From Pegea sp. RAD2-039 (lineage: Eukaryota > Chordata > Thaliacea > Salpida > Salpidae), in the NCBI GenBank assembly GCA_034620365.1, contig JAQGEQ010000192.1, positions 310,001-374,000 of the forward strand: a DNA stretch of 64,000 bases. The letters are read 5' to 3'. The notes under the pieces were generated by a model that worked only from the letters and a program-made list of their open reading frames with translations, was not told the origin of the DNA and ran no database searches. The translations under genes and the position numbers were made by a program. Of this stretch, positions 10,860 to 22,865 are shown piece by piece (the stretch's first letter is position 1; every line of letters begins with the position of its first letter).

Positions 10860-13123
10860 ATGAAAAATATTGAAGAAATGGCTGACAACTGTTCAGAAGT
10901 TTACTCTGAATGTGCAAGAGCAGATTTTGAAAATGTTTTGCAAATTATGATCGAGAAAGCAAACGCTACTGAAAGGTACAAAATCCATAAATTTATTAAA
11001 ATTTATGAATGAATTTTTTTAGTTTAACTTCAACACAATCGGATCAGAGCGATGAAAAAGATGTCATTTTGAAAGATAATCTTAAAAAGTCAGATTTCAT
11101 TTTTCACTTATAGTGATTTTTGTAAGATAAATAAATAATAATTTCTTCAAATAGAATAATTATTTGATTTTAAGCTTGTGGATATTAAATCAGAAAAGTC
11201 CTTCATTACAAATTAAATTTCATTTCAATCAAATAATTTTTAGTGTCTCATCTCCAGCAAAAGCATCTAGAAAACGAAGAAGAAAAGACAATTGTAAAGA
11301 TGATCGACAAAAGAGTTTGTTTCTTTATTTGAAGTTTGATTTATGAATAAATTTCTGAAGATTTGTTGCTTACAGATACTTACATCATCAAGTTGTTTGA
11401 TCGAAGTGTTGATCTTGCCACGTTTCCTGAAGATACATCTTTGTATCCTGTTTGCCGTTCCTGGATGAAAAATGACCCTTGCCGCCGAAATGCTCTTAAA
11501 AGAATTCATCAAGATCGCTACAAAACATCGAGATTAAATGATAGCGCGCGAAGTGATGTTAGTTTTTAAATTTTAATTCATCTAAGATCAAATTTTTTCA
11601 CAAATTCTAATTTTTCTTCACTAGATCTTATCCACTTTTTTTTCTATTTTTTTATTGTTTCACTTCAAATTTTATTTTATAAACTATTTCAGAAATTATA
11701 TTAAAGTATTTTGAAACCTCTAAAAGCAGTTTAACTAGAGATTAATTTGTACAAAAACTTTAAAATTGATTTATCTATGAAGATATCAAAAACCACTTTT
11801 TTATCATTTTTGTTTAATTTCTTATTTAGTTTAAAACTTGAAGATTAAATTTTCAATTAAGAAAAAGCTTTTTGATTTTACAAAATGTGCTTTCAATAGA
11901 TCTGGTTAACCAACAAACCAATTCAATTTTCAGATTATTTCATCTTTTGAAATATTTTGAATTTTATGAACCGAAAAAATCTCATTTTATAGAGTGATGA
12001 AGAAGATACAAGTCCCGGATGTTTAACCGAAATACCTCCACCAGACGTTCCTTGGAACAATATCTTACTTGATGGGAGCTATTGTAGCCCTCGAATACCT
12101 TCACCAGTTCAGCGATTTAATCAAAGGTAGCTTCAAGTTGAAACAAATGAAACGTTTTTTGAGCAATTTGAAAATTTTGATAAAAAGTCTTTTAAATCTA
12201 CAAACTTAGCAACCGACTTAGCAACTGAGAGTAAAGCTCTCAAAGATGTCAACTTAACATTTTTTTATCTAATTATTCTTGGCTTTTTATTGTCTCTGAT
12301 ACATCAACTCATCACCAACATCATCTTTTTCTTGAATTAATCTGTTTTCAGCTCCATTGACAACTATCTGATCCTTCAACAACCTGCTCCTGAGCCCGAA
12401 AAACTTCTTCTCGATCATCTACGTCATTGGAAAGCTGTCCGCGAGAAGTTCGTTAATTTTTAGTCAAAAAAATCGATTTTAAAAATATCTTTTATTTATT
12501 TAAATAGAAATCAAATTTTATTATTTATTCTCTTTTTTAATAAATAAAAGTTTATATTAATAAAAGTAATAATTAAATAAGAATCCAAAGAATACTAAAG
12601 AAAATATTTTGTGGTTTTCTTTAAAATAAAAAAATCTAATCTCAAAAAATAAGACTTATCAAATTAATAGAAGATTTCAAATTATTTTGATCTTAAAAAC
12701 CTTCATTAAATCTAAAATTGAAGAAGATTTTTATTTCTGCAAATAATCGAATTAATCAAAAATAAAATATGATGAAGTTAGTTGATAAGAACCTCTTGAA
12801 ATGATTTTAAGTTCATTGTGGTGTTTATGTAGCAACAAAACTTTCATTTTATCTCTTGTATTATTTCATTATTCATATCATTTCAACTTATCAATTTTTA
12901 CTGACCACATAGTAAAAATAAACTTTAAAAAAATAAAAGCTTCAACTTAAAAAGGTTCAAATTCTTTTATAATCAAAGAAATTTCTGTAATTGATTTTTA
13001 TAACTCAGATGGAAACTTAAATCTGTTGAAAATGAAAGAAGATATGAAACAGGAATACAGAAACTTCAACAGATATTTCAGAGAAGCAGTCTTTTCAGTA
13101 CACAATCCAGTCAACAAGCATAA
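10860..13123 (+). CDS. LIN37: LIN37, subunit of MuvB/DREAM
   Basis: Core MuvB subunit that helps the DREAM complex repress cell-cycle genes in quiescent cells; nuclear. Model: 10860-10975, 11023-11088, 11244-11314, 11376-11557, 11993-12126, 12352-12447, 13009-13123; phases close to 259 residues, close to the usual size of about 246. Family landmarks in order: an N-terminal helix [16 protein letters not shown], a basic stretch ASRKRRRK and the signature [20 protein letters not shown] with [13 protein letters not shown] after it. These are followed by an acidic linker, [11 protein letters not shown] and the C-terminal helix [10 protein letters not shown]...ENERRY. The last intron (12448-13008) is the longest. 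ATG at 10860 is chosen as the first Met after a possible acceptor; a second in-frame ATG lies at 10878. Confidence 0.93.
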
Positions 13124-14845
13124 AGAACTTTTCAAAAACTGTCTTTTGTTTTGAAATCTTTCTTGTTTAATTTTTTCAAATTTCTTTTATTTAACTCAGA
13201 TTAAGTTAACTATAAAAAGAAACAAGTTGATATGTAAACAAATTCTGTATTTTGAAGTTAGATAAACAGCAACATTTTATAAGAAGTTGTTATCTAGATG
13301 TTATCAAGCCTTCTCAGTTTAAAGATTAACTAGTCTAGAGAGTTAAATTCAATATTTTGCAATTGTAACTAAAACATCTAATTATTTTGTTACATTAAAG
13401 TGCTTTAAATGGATGAAATATTTGATCCCACAAAAATAATTAGAAGGAATGTTTTTTAGATGAAAACTCAACTACAGATGAAGTTTATTGTAAATGATGA
13501 CTTTTGTAAGATTTTGTAGTTTTATTCAAGAGTTGATGTTAGATAACTTGCAGCAAAACGAATTTTACAGAATCAAATGCACCAAATTGCATAGAAATAA
13601 TACTTCAATTCTACAATAATCTTTTAACTTTAGAAACTTTACAACAAATAGTTCAATCTACAGTTAAGTAGATTTTAAAAATTTGTGGTTTATTCTATGT
13701 TATGTTAGTGCATAGTCAACTTGCCCAGACAACTAATATTATTGTATTATTTTAAGTTATTGGTATCAACACATGTACCAGAAATTATTTTCAAAATTTT
13801 AGATTTAGTAGATAAAGAATTATGAAGAACTTACCTCTAGTGTTTTTACAAATTATTTTATTTTAACTATATACCACAAATTGTTTTGAGTTAAATAACC
13901 GAATATTTTGTTGAACATTCACCAAGTTATATGTCAAAATAAGTCTGAATTTATCCTTTTATATATTTCTACATCTACTAATCTTATTCACAAATAAAAA
14001 TATTTTTCAGCCATAAAAATTTTTTCATATCTAAAGAATATTTTTCACCAACTTTTCAAACTTATGTTTACTGTTTAAACCAAAAGTCCTCAAAATTTTG
14101 AAGTTAGTCTTGTGGGAACACATTTCATTTTTCAAGGTAGTTAAAAGCTGCATAACTTTTAGTCGAAAAAGTAACTTCCCTAATAATCCTTCAAATAAGT
14201 CCCAAATGTTCTAAAATGTTTTATTGCAAAACTTGAAGTTTATATTAGTTATATGATAGAGATCTAGTTTGTATAAGTTGTTTAAGATGTTCTTCTGTTA
14301 ATAGAATATAATATTATCAATCATTTCACTGAAAAGAACTTCAACAATTTAATATTGAACCAATTAATATTCAACTCTTGCCAAAAGCTTGTTTATACAT
14401 CCAACTGAATAAAATCAAAAACTACAGCTGCTTCTACTATTATAAGATTGACAAATGAACTAATACATTTTATCTCTACAACACTTCAACCTTTTGAGCA
14501 ACTAGAAAAGTTCTCATCAAGCAAATCGTTAAAGATTATTGGATATAAATTAATTAAGACAATTTAGTCAGCAACGTCATGAAATTCTTTGAGTTTGATA
14601 TGACTCATGAAATTAGAACATTTGTTACGATTACTTCCGGTCTAAAGTCTTAAAAACATTTAAGAGTGGTCGAGAGCTATGTTCGAAAAGATGTGACTTA
14701 GTTAGTTTTATAAGTAGTGTTCCATAATATGTGAATAATTAGCAAATGATGCTAGAAATAATATTGGAAACTTAGTTATTAGATAATATAAACTATTTAC
14801 ATCAATTCATAACTTAGAAAATATATTTTTATAACTTTCACTTAG
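13124..14845. other. AT-rich intergenic, no gene seen
   Basis: Presumed 3' end of LIN37 followed by AT-rich sequence. No open frame above chance, no RNA and no repeat recognised. Confidence 0.5.
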
Positions 14846-15360
14846 GAAGAGAAAGTGCAGTTTTATCTTCACCTTGCAAGAAAACGTTCTTTGGTTTCAT
14901 AAACCACAAGCTTAAGGCGAGATCTCAAATACTTGATAACAGCGACCAGCTTGTGATGGAACCACAGAATAAAGCTGAACTAAACAATCAATCAGTTTTA
15001 TAATCGATAAACTCTTTTTCTTTACGCTGACATGTTCATCATTGTCTTTGAGATGATTGATTCTGACATAATTATTAGTTTCTACATCAGATCAATACTT
15101 TGTTTTGAAGAAAATTCACTTCCTCTTTATCTCTACTTTTTATCATCACTCTGAGGCAAGGCAAACTTCTTCAAATTTGGAAGAAAGCTATCATTACTTC
15201 TATTCATAAAAAGGATCCCAGAAACACCGCACATAACTGCAGACCAGTTTCGCTGACTTCAGTTATCTGCAGAACTCAAGAGCATATCATTCACAATCAT
15301 ATGACCAGTCATTTGATAGAGCACCATCTAATATCTTATTTTCGTCATGGTTTTTTGATA
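14846..15360 (+). mobile_element. LINE fragment A (reverse-transcriptase N-terminal part)
   Basis: Frames with stops and small deletions read LGRESAVLSSP, KTFFGFIN, KLKARSQ and QLVMEPQNKAEL, then IWKKAIIT and an HKKDPRNTA...RPVSLTSVICRTQEH stretch. This is the linker and N-terminal palm of a CR1/Jockey-type non-LTR retrotransposon. The same protein recurs at 45200-46080. The fragment is broken by frame changes and is not functional. It ends close to the start of fragment B. Confidence 0.82.
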
Positions 15361-15364
15361 CTAT

Positions 15365-16115
15365 TATGTTATTATTATTATTATGATTTATTATTACTCC
15401 AATTTATAAAAAGGGTCCCAGAAACACTGTACTTAACTACAGACCATTTTCACTGACCTCAGTTATCTGCAAAACTCAAGAACATATCACTTAAAATCAT
15501 ATGACCATTCATTTGATGGAACACCATCTAATATCTGATGTCCAACATGGCTTTGTGAAACGGAGATCTTCCCTGACTCAACATCTCACTTTTCTTAATG
15601 AGCTTACTGCCCATTATGAAAGTATTACTCCCAGTGAAATCATATATCTCGATTTTGCTAAAGCGTTTGATTCTGTCCCACACAACAAGCTTATTATTGT
15701 TTTACAAAAATTAAGAATTAATAGCTTTTCTGTATCTATCAACTCATACGACACACCTTCATAAACCACCTGGTACTTCAAACAATTTTTTCTTCAACCG
15801 AACAATTAATACTTGGAACCAACTAATATCAAACATTTTTAAGTCAGACTTTCTCATGCTGTTTAACCTGAAGTTGAACTGTTTTAATATTGCCACAATT
15901 GTAATTTTTAAACTGTGACTGTTTTTTTTTTCATTTTTATATTATTAACATTCTATGTAATTTTTCACTGGCTTTACTGGGAACTACTGAAATGCCATGT
16001 GTTACATCTTTTCTTTCTATATTTTTACCTTAATTATATGTAAGAGGTATCATTATATACGTATTTATGTTCTTTTCAAGCGTCATTTGCGTTTATTGTA
16101 ACAAATAACTAAATA
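15365..16115 (+). mobile_element. LINE fragment B (reverse-transcriptase palm and 3' end)
   Basis: Begins inside the same protein segment that fragment A ends in (IYKKGPRNTVLNYRPFSLTSVICKTQEH), so about 190 bp of the element is present twice. It continues into DVQHGFVKRRSSLTQHL and the palm motif EIIYLDFAKAFDSVPHNKL. A deletion then jumps to the element's C-terminus (LNCFNIATIVIFKL) and a 3' end with GCGTTTATTGTAACAAATAA and a TAAA-like tail near 16109. Two overlapping insertions or a tandem 5'-truncated pair would explain this. Confidence 0.85.
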
Positions 16116-18740
16116 AAAAATAATATATTTGAAAATAAGTAAAGTCAAAATTATAATAAATACTACCTGAATTTACTGTTACAATTGTATTAAATATAAA
16201 TTAAATAAAAATTGTATAAAATAATAAAATTGTTTTATAATTAACATTTTTACTTAAGTATTTTGTGCTGGTTTTGGAAAACGATAAAAACTTGGATTTA
16301 TAATTTTTAAACTTTAAAAAATAACATAGAATTGTAAAAACTCTTTGACCATTTTTAACAAATCAGATAATAAATATAAACTTGCTAAATAAACATTAAA
16401 AAAAGAATAATGATATTAATAAGTAGAAAGTTTGAGGTTTAAATTTATCAGATTAAAAAAAATAGCATTTTATATTATAGATAATTATCAATAGTTGAGT
16501 TTACCATCAAAACAAATAAAGTTATGAGCTGTAACGACCATTAAATTTTCAAATTTCTATTTTTTCATTTTTGAGTTAAATATTTTTTATCGAATGATTA
16601 CACAGAAGTGAAACTAATAAATTAACTGCAAGCAATTATTCATAATTTCAACAAAAATAAATCGTTTATTTAGATAAATTATCTTAAATTGGTTTGTAAA
16701 TAAATTAAACTTTTAAATTTTATTATTTTTAAATTGAAAGAAATATTTCAACTTTATTTCTTGAATAACGATTTTTGAAAAGTATTTGATACTATGCAAC
16801 ATTCACTTTAAAGAATCATCTAAAAATTACCTTTAACAACTCGTTATCGCTTCCTAGCTGGGGTTAAACTCGTTCAATCTCATTTTTTCTCCTCTGTTTA
16901 ATGTAAAAACATTTTAAGCAAGTTAAGAAAAAGTCTTCTTATCAAACTCATAATCAACGTTTTTCTTCTCAGCTCAATTTTCTGTATTTGGTTTTTCTGT
17001 TTTGGTGATGTTTTTCTTGATATTAAAACTTGATTTGATTTTTTGATTAAGAAATAGATTTCAGTTTAGTCATTAAAAATTCTTTTTTAATTTATCTAGA
17101 AAATTTTAAAGTTGAATTACCAATTTTATTTTTTACATTTTTTGTATTTTTGTTTCATATGAATACAAAGTTTTTTTTTTATAAATCTTTTAAACTATTC
17201 TGTGTTCTATGACCAAAATTTTTAATACTTGATTGAGATTACTTTGAACCCTATTAAACCCATAAGTTCTTTGGAACAAGCAATTTATTAAAATAAATTC
17301 TTCACCAAAATTGTATATCATCATAATAAAAAGTTAAGTTTCGAAGTTGATAAACTGCATTCTATTAAAAATTGGTTTTTAAATAAGCGAAGAAAGAATA
17401 AATTTCAGAAAAGTAGAAAATTAAAATTAGTTCAAACATCTAAAATATCTTTAAAGATTTCTATAAACTAATTATATATATTATTATAAATGAAAAAATT
17501 AAATCTTACTAAAAATTAAGAATTAATTTTGTCTCAATTTGTAATCTAAATCAGTTAATTGTTAAAAGTCATTTAAAATAAAAATGATTGTGACACTAAA
17601 AAACCATTTGTGAAAAAAAATATTTTTAGCAAAAAAGTCCTTATTTTACTGAAATTTATAAATAAAGGTGTTAGTTTGAATAAGTTGATAATCCAGTTAA
17701 AAGGCTAATTTGATTTAATAAGTATTTTTTTCCCTTGAAACCAATTTAATTAAAAAATAGTAGTGGTTTTGAAAAACTGGTAAAACAACTTTAATTTCCA
17801 AAATTTTAAGTTGCATAAGTACCAATCAGGATATAATATTTGGCATAATTCTAATGAAAAGTAACATGACTTTTTGAAAACGTAAAGATAAAATGTATAT
17901 TGAACTATATAGCAATATATTTTTATTTGTTATTAGTTTAAATATATTCAAATGAATAAAAAGACAATTTAAACTAATCTCTAAATTTTAAAAGTTATTA
18001 TTACTGTACTATTTCATTATTATTATTACATTAATAATATATTAATTATAGGTTTAAAAAGTCATACAAAAGTTTATGATGTATCATTAGTCTTCAGTCT
18101 GTATAGAAAATAAAATTCATTTATTCTAAAACTACTTTCTAAAAATTGTGTCATAGACAATTAAAAAATGTGATATTTTAAAACTTGAATTACAACTAAG
18201 AGGTTGAATAAGAATTATTTGAATATTTTATCTTCCAAAAACACGTAGCTCCTAAAAAATTTAAAGCATTGGATAATACTTGGAAGATACTTAAATGTGA
18301 TGATTTTAGGCGCGATGATTTTATAATGTCAATATCAATCAAAAGTTGATTAAACTTTCTTACTTGTATAAGTCTTAGGTTTTATAAGACTAATTATTTA
18401 ATTATAATAATTATTGAATTATTTATTTATATTTCAAAATAAAACTTACTGCCGTTCAAACACAAGATTATGAGGCTAAAAAGTTATTTTTAATGTTTTT
18501 GTTTATTTTAAATTTGTTCTTGTATTTACACTTAGCTGTTTAATTTGAAAATATAGACATAAAGTTTAACTTTTGCTGATAAACTAATTAAAAATTATAT
18601 TGTAAGTAAAGAATAATTTCAAATTGTTTTTACTTTTTATAATCTATATTTTACTATAAATTTGTTTCGTATACATTTATCTTACAACTATGTACATTTT
18701 CTGTTTAAGACATCATATTCGGTTTACAACTGTTTACTTA
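16116..18740. other. AT-rich intergenic, nothing recognised
   Basis: About 2.6 kb of AT-rich sequence with no reading frame of note, no RNA gene and no repeat that I can identify on either strand. Confidence 0.5.
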
Positions 18741-18744
18741 ATTA

Positions 18745-19800
18745 ATTTATTTATTAAAATAAACGTGAAGGAGGGTTACTGAAAACAACACCTTTTGCTA
18801 ACACACATTCTCACAAACAATATTTTCACAAATAGTAACTGTTATATATAATTAAGTTGGAAATATAGAAATACACCAAGTGATATGGGTTTATTAAGAT
18901 GTAATATTTGTTGTCTGAGTTTATATAACTTGAGGGAAGGACTAATGGAAATGAAATCATCGAATTTAAGGTCAATTAAATTGTGGATGATTTCAAAGAT
19001 AAAAATTAAGTTGTATTTAATCCGTCGAATTTCCAAAGTATATAAATTGAAGAAACTGAGACGATGTTTATAACTATCATATTTAATATTAAGTTTCCTA
19101 CATACCAATCTCGTAAATGTTGTCTGAACAGATTCGATTTTTTTGATATCACTTACTTGATATGGCATCCATGCACTAACATTGTATTCAAGAACTGGAC
19201 GTACGTACAATTTGAAAATTTTGATAAAAAAGTATGAATCCTTAGAATTAAAGGTCTTTATAATAAGGTAGACGAGATTGATTGATTTTGCAAAGATTTA
19301 CAGGTAATACCAAAGTTTAGGACCAAGATATTTGTTGAATAATAAATCCATTGATGGAGTATTGGTTCAAGGAATTTGCAACTGGTTTACGGGAGAAAGT
19401 TATAAGTTCAGACTTTGTGCGCTAGACTATGAGCTGCCAATTCGTAGACCAGTTTTCTACAATGTTTAGTGCAGTTTGAAGTTTTGCAAGATACTAGCTT
19501 GATGTCATTTGCATACACAAACACTCTGACATCATCTACTGCTACTAGTCTTCTGATGAGGTCTTCGATGAAAATTAAAAAGAGAAAGGGACCCAGAACA
19601 GAACTCTGAGGAACACCATTAGTGATTTGACTAGAAGTAGATAAAGATCTTTCTACACCAGTTTGTTGGGTTCTACCTGATAAGTAATCTTCAGTCTACT
19701 TTAAGATAAAGCTGTTGATTTTTAATTTTTAGTAAAACAACAATGAGCTTTTTGTGTGGAACAGAATCAAAGCATAATTTTTTTGAAAAAATTTTCAAAA
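18745..19800 (-). mobile_element. LINE fragment, reverse-transcriptase C-terminal half and 3' end
   Basis: Read on the minus strand from right to left. It starts near a palm piece (YALILFHTKSSLL), then gives NGVPQSSVLGPFLFLIFIED, a decayed catalytic box FVYANDIKLV and a thumb region. The last open part (18842-19210) is MYVRPVLEYNVSAWMPYQVS...IESVQTTFTRLV, typical of LINE C-termini. The 3' end has the conserved GAGAATGTGTGTTAGC and ...CCCTCCTTCACGTTTATTTTAATAAATA. The usual YADD box is changed to YAND and stops are present, so it is dead. Confidence 0.87.
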
Positions 19801-21379
19801 AATAAAAAAAATAATTTGAACTGAAATTTTTTTAAAACAATTTTCAGGTGAAAATTTGTTTAACTTTAAAATAAGTCTTTTGAATTTTAACAAATTAATA
19901 TAACTCATCAATTAAACATTTTAATTAAAAAAAATGGATCAGTTTACGGACGCTTATCTGCGCTTATATCACATAAAACTTGACAAACGATGTTTCAACT
20001 TGAAATATTGAAAAACTTTAATTTTTATGAACATACTTTTGATTGATTGAAGTTATAAATATATAATTTAACACTATTAATAAAAAAATACTTTTGAATA
20101 TTGATGAGAAACCTGCCTTTGTATTACAAAATAAACTTTTGTAGAAAATTTTGATGAATCATCTGATATAAATGAACTTTTAATTCTCCATGAAGTCATT
20201 TATAAACGTTAAATCAATATTAACAAATAAGTACATATGTATAGAATTGGTGCTTAGTTGTTCAATGCACTTTTATGTTATAAAATGATTAAAGTAATCG
20301 ATTTTTTGTTTCACATGTTATGTTCAATACACAATATTACATGAGCGACAAGCACTTTAACAATTTTTCCTTAAAATAATATTTGGAGTAAATATATTTT
20401 TATAAAAATGACCCAAAGTTTTTTTATAGAAGTTAGTTATTACTAAAGTATAACAAAAGTTATTATGTTATCTAAAATTCATTTTTGTGGTGATCAATTT
20501 TAACTTTTATAATTTTTGTACAGATTTCAAAATCTTGTTAAGCAAGATTAGTACAATAAAATGTAAATTTCTAACTGTGATTAGAAAAATGTTTGGTGAA
20601 ACCACTAAAAATAAAAAGCACATTACTTTGGTGCATGTGGTTTTATAAGTAAAGTTTCTAATATAGTTGATATTTTGTGCTATATTAAGTATTTTTAATC
20701 AGATTACTATAACGATAGCCACAAAACTTTAATTGGTAAAGTTTTACACATAATTTTGCACAAGCAAAAATTGAAATATATTATTCAACAAATTTTAACT
20801 AACGCCGTCTCATTTAGCCCTGATAAGAAATTGAAAAAAAAATCTCAATTAATTTAACGATAATGATCAAAAATAAACAAAATTTATCTTTTTGGTTTTT
20901 TAAAGCTTTATTTATTTACGCTAAAATAAACACAATAAAAGAAAAAGAAGATTAAAGATAAACTTAAATGGTAGTCATAGAGATCTCATGAAGAAAGTTA
21001 ATCGAAAGATTGCAAAATTATATCAATATTCCAAACTGCAATAGCAACAAGATGTTTAAAACACTTTAAACTGCTTTGTACTGCAATTGTAGACTCGATA
21101 TGGTAATAGAAGTGAATAGAACAAATTTTGTGAAAAACTGTTTTAATTCGAGAGAAATATTTTACTTTTTAATTTATAGTTTCTTACACAAAATAAATCG
21201 GTTGAAGATTAGATTGTAAATGTTTAAATCTGTCTATCTGTAGGCATCTATTTTAATATCGTGATAACTTTTACTCGAAAAGCAAAAACGAATTATTATT
21301 GTCTTATAAATCGCACTTATTTAAATTAAAGGTTGTACATTAAACCAAAAGCAAATTGAATTAGAAATTGTTCAATTCT
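19801..21379. other. AT-rich sequence beyond the XBP1 stop codon
   Basis: Contains the presumed 3' UTR of XBP1 at the right end (minus strand). No other feature recognised. Confidence 0.5.
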
Positions 21380-22672
21380 TTAAACTTTTTCATCTTTAAA
21401 TTCGTCGAAATTCATCCAATCTAAGCTACTGTTTCCACTGTCATTACTTAAATTATCAAAAGTAGACAGAGTTGGCGGCGTTGAGCTCAATAAATCAGGT
21501 AGCATCATATTACTAGTTGAAATACTTTCAGAAATTAAACTAATTTGTCTTTCAAGTGTGTTGCCAGCATTTTCATAGGAGTTATTTGGGCTATTGATAC
21601 TATCAAACAAATCATTTTCAGTAAAAAAATCATCTGAAATATCGTTAAGAAATGAAGGACAAAGATTTGGTTTCATGATGTTATCATTCGATATATTAAG
21701 AGTTGGTTGAGTAGTAATTGGTCTTTGATTGGCAAGATTAGAATCATTTTTGGATTCACAAGCTCCTTCAGATGTCCAGAATAATTTTAAATCATTTGGA
21801 TCGGAGATAAGACAGTCGAATTTTTTATCTGATGATAAATCGCTCATTCGTCGCTTCTTATTAGTTGGAGACTGGAGAACTACATCTATAGATGGCAATG
21901 AATTGTGTTTGGTGATGTTTTGTGCATCAAGAGTTTTCTGATTTTGATTATCTTGTGAGTCTTGTAAAAACATAAAAGAACAAATTGTTAAGTTTAAATT
22001 TAATCGATTAAAAAGTAAATTACCTGCAGATGTAGCAGAAAACTGATTGAGTGAATGTGTAGATGTGTTGTTTAGAAACGAATTAAGAACTTTTACTTCA
22101 ACATCAGCTGATTTTTCGCTTACCCAAAAGTTAGAGAAAAGTTGCTTTGTATCAACTTGAACAGATCTCTCTTTCTTAACGCTTTTCATATCGCTATTTT
22201 GCGGGCTCTTCGTCTCATCTATCTTCTTGTTCTTTGACAGAAACTGAGGGTTGTTAAAATCGATAATTGGGAACATGGTTGATGGGTGCTGGTTCCGGTC
22301 TAATCCCGTGATATGAACCCCCAGCTGCTCGCATTGCTTCTTTACGTTTTCAAGGCGCGCTCTTAAAAACTGATTTTCATCTTCGATTCTTCGATAATTT
22401 GTTTGCAGCTCAGAAACTTGACTCTCTAGTTGAAGCATCCGGGCTTTTTTACGCTCTCTCGCAGCTAGAGCTGATTGCCTATTTCGAAGCTTTTTTCGAA
22501 GCTCTTTGTCAGCTATTTCACTTAAATTAACAAAACTGACACTGCCTTTCGCGAGTCGTTTGCAGCTTGGCAACTGCCCCTTGAAGCGAGAGTTCTTTTC
22601 AGCTAACAGATGAGTTGTAACCGGACATAATTTGCTCGCAGCATCACTACCTACCAATGTGCTGTCATCCAT
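21380..22672 (-). CDS. XBP1: XBP1-like bZIP transcription factor
   Basis: bZIP regulator of the unfolded-protein response; nuclear. The ATG at 22672 is the first after an in-frame TAA and gives a 430-residue open frame. The basic region (about residues 56-79) reads KELRKKLRNRQSALAARERK followed by KARM; the RKKARM end is characteristic of XBP1. A leucine zipper follows to about residue 115. The C-terminus is acidic and Ser/Asn-rich, ending DWMNFDEFKDEKV, as in an activation domain. A 63-nt GT-AG segment (22023 down to 21961) follows CTGCAG and has no stop. Removing it gives 409 residues with the frame unchanged, so both forms are open. Unlike known animal XBP1, no frame-switching IRE1 intron is needed to reach the long C-terminus. 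Another bZIP identity (ATF/CREB type) is possible but fits the basic region less well. Confidence 0.8.
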   Translation of the reverse strand: MDDSTLVGSDAASKLCPVTTHLLAEKNSRFKGQLPSCKRLAKGSVSFVNLSEIADKELRKKLRNRQSALAARERKKARMLQLESQVSELQTNYRRIEDENQFLRARLENVKKQCEQLGVHITGLDRNQHPSTMFPIIDFNNPQFLSKNKKIDETKSPQNSDMKSVKKERSVQVDTKQLFSNFWVSEKSADVEVKVLNSFLNNTSTHSLNQFSATSAGNLLFNRLNLNLTICSFMFLQDSQDNQNQKTLDAQNITKHNSLPSIDVVLQSPTNKKRRMSDLSSDKKFDCLISDPNDLKLFWTSEGACESKNDSNLANQRPITTQPTLNISNDNIMKPNLCPSFLNDISDDFFTENDLFDSINSPNNSYENAGNTLERQISLISESISTSNMMLPDLLSSTPPTLSTFDNLSNDSGNSSLDWMNFDEFKDEKV

Positions 22673-22789
22673 CACTGGCTCAGTCACAAGCTCTTAATGA
22701 TAATATGAACAAAATAAATTTTCCAATTGAAAAAAGATTTTAATAAAATCTGTTCAGTAAAAAAACAGGATTAAACTAAAGTAAGAAAG

Positions 22790-22865
22790 CAGGGGCCTAT
22801 ATAAAATTCTTCTATTTTTATTGGCTATTGTGCAGCGTCACACATGAGTGATTGAATGTATCCTC
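22790..22865 (-). promoter_or_regulatory. Putative XBP1 core promoter
   Basis: Read on the minus strand toward XBP1: TGTGTGACGC (a TGACG half-site of the kind used by ATF/XBP1 factors), then AGCCAATAAA (a CCAAT box near 22830), then TTTTATATAGG (a TATA box near 22800). They stand in the usual order, with the TATA box about 125 bp before the chosen ATG. A complete ER-stress element (CCAAT-N9-CCACG) is not present. Confidence 0.5.

Noticed and set aside
21961..22340. Pair of IRE1 cleavage hairpins in XBP1
   Set aside because: CAGCTG and CTGCAG occur, but I could not find two stable seven-base loops at a spacing that gives a frame-changing intron.
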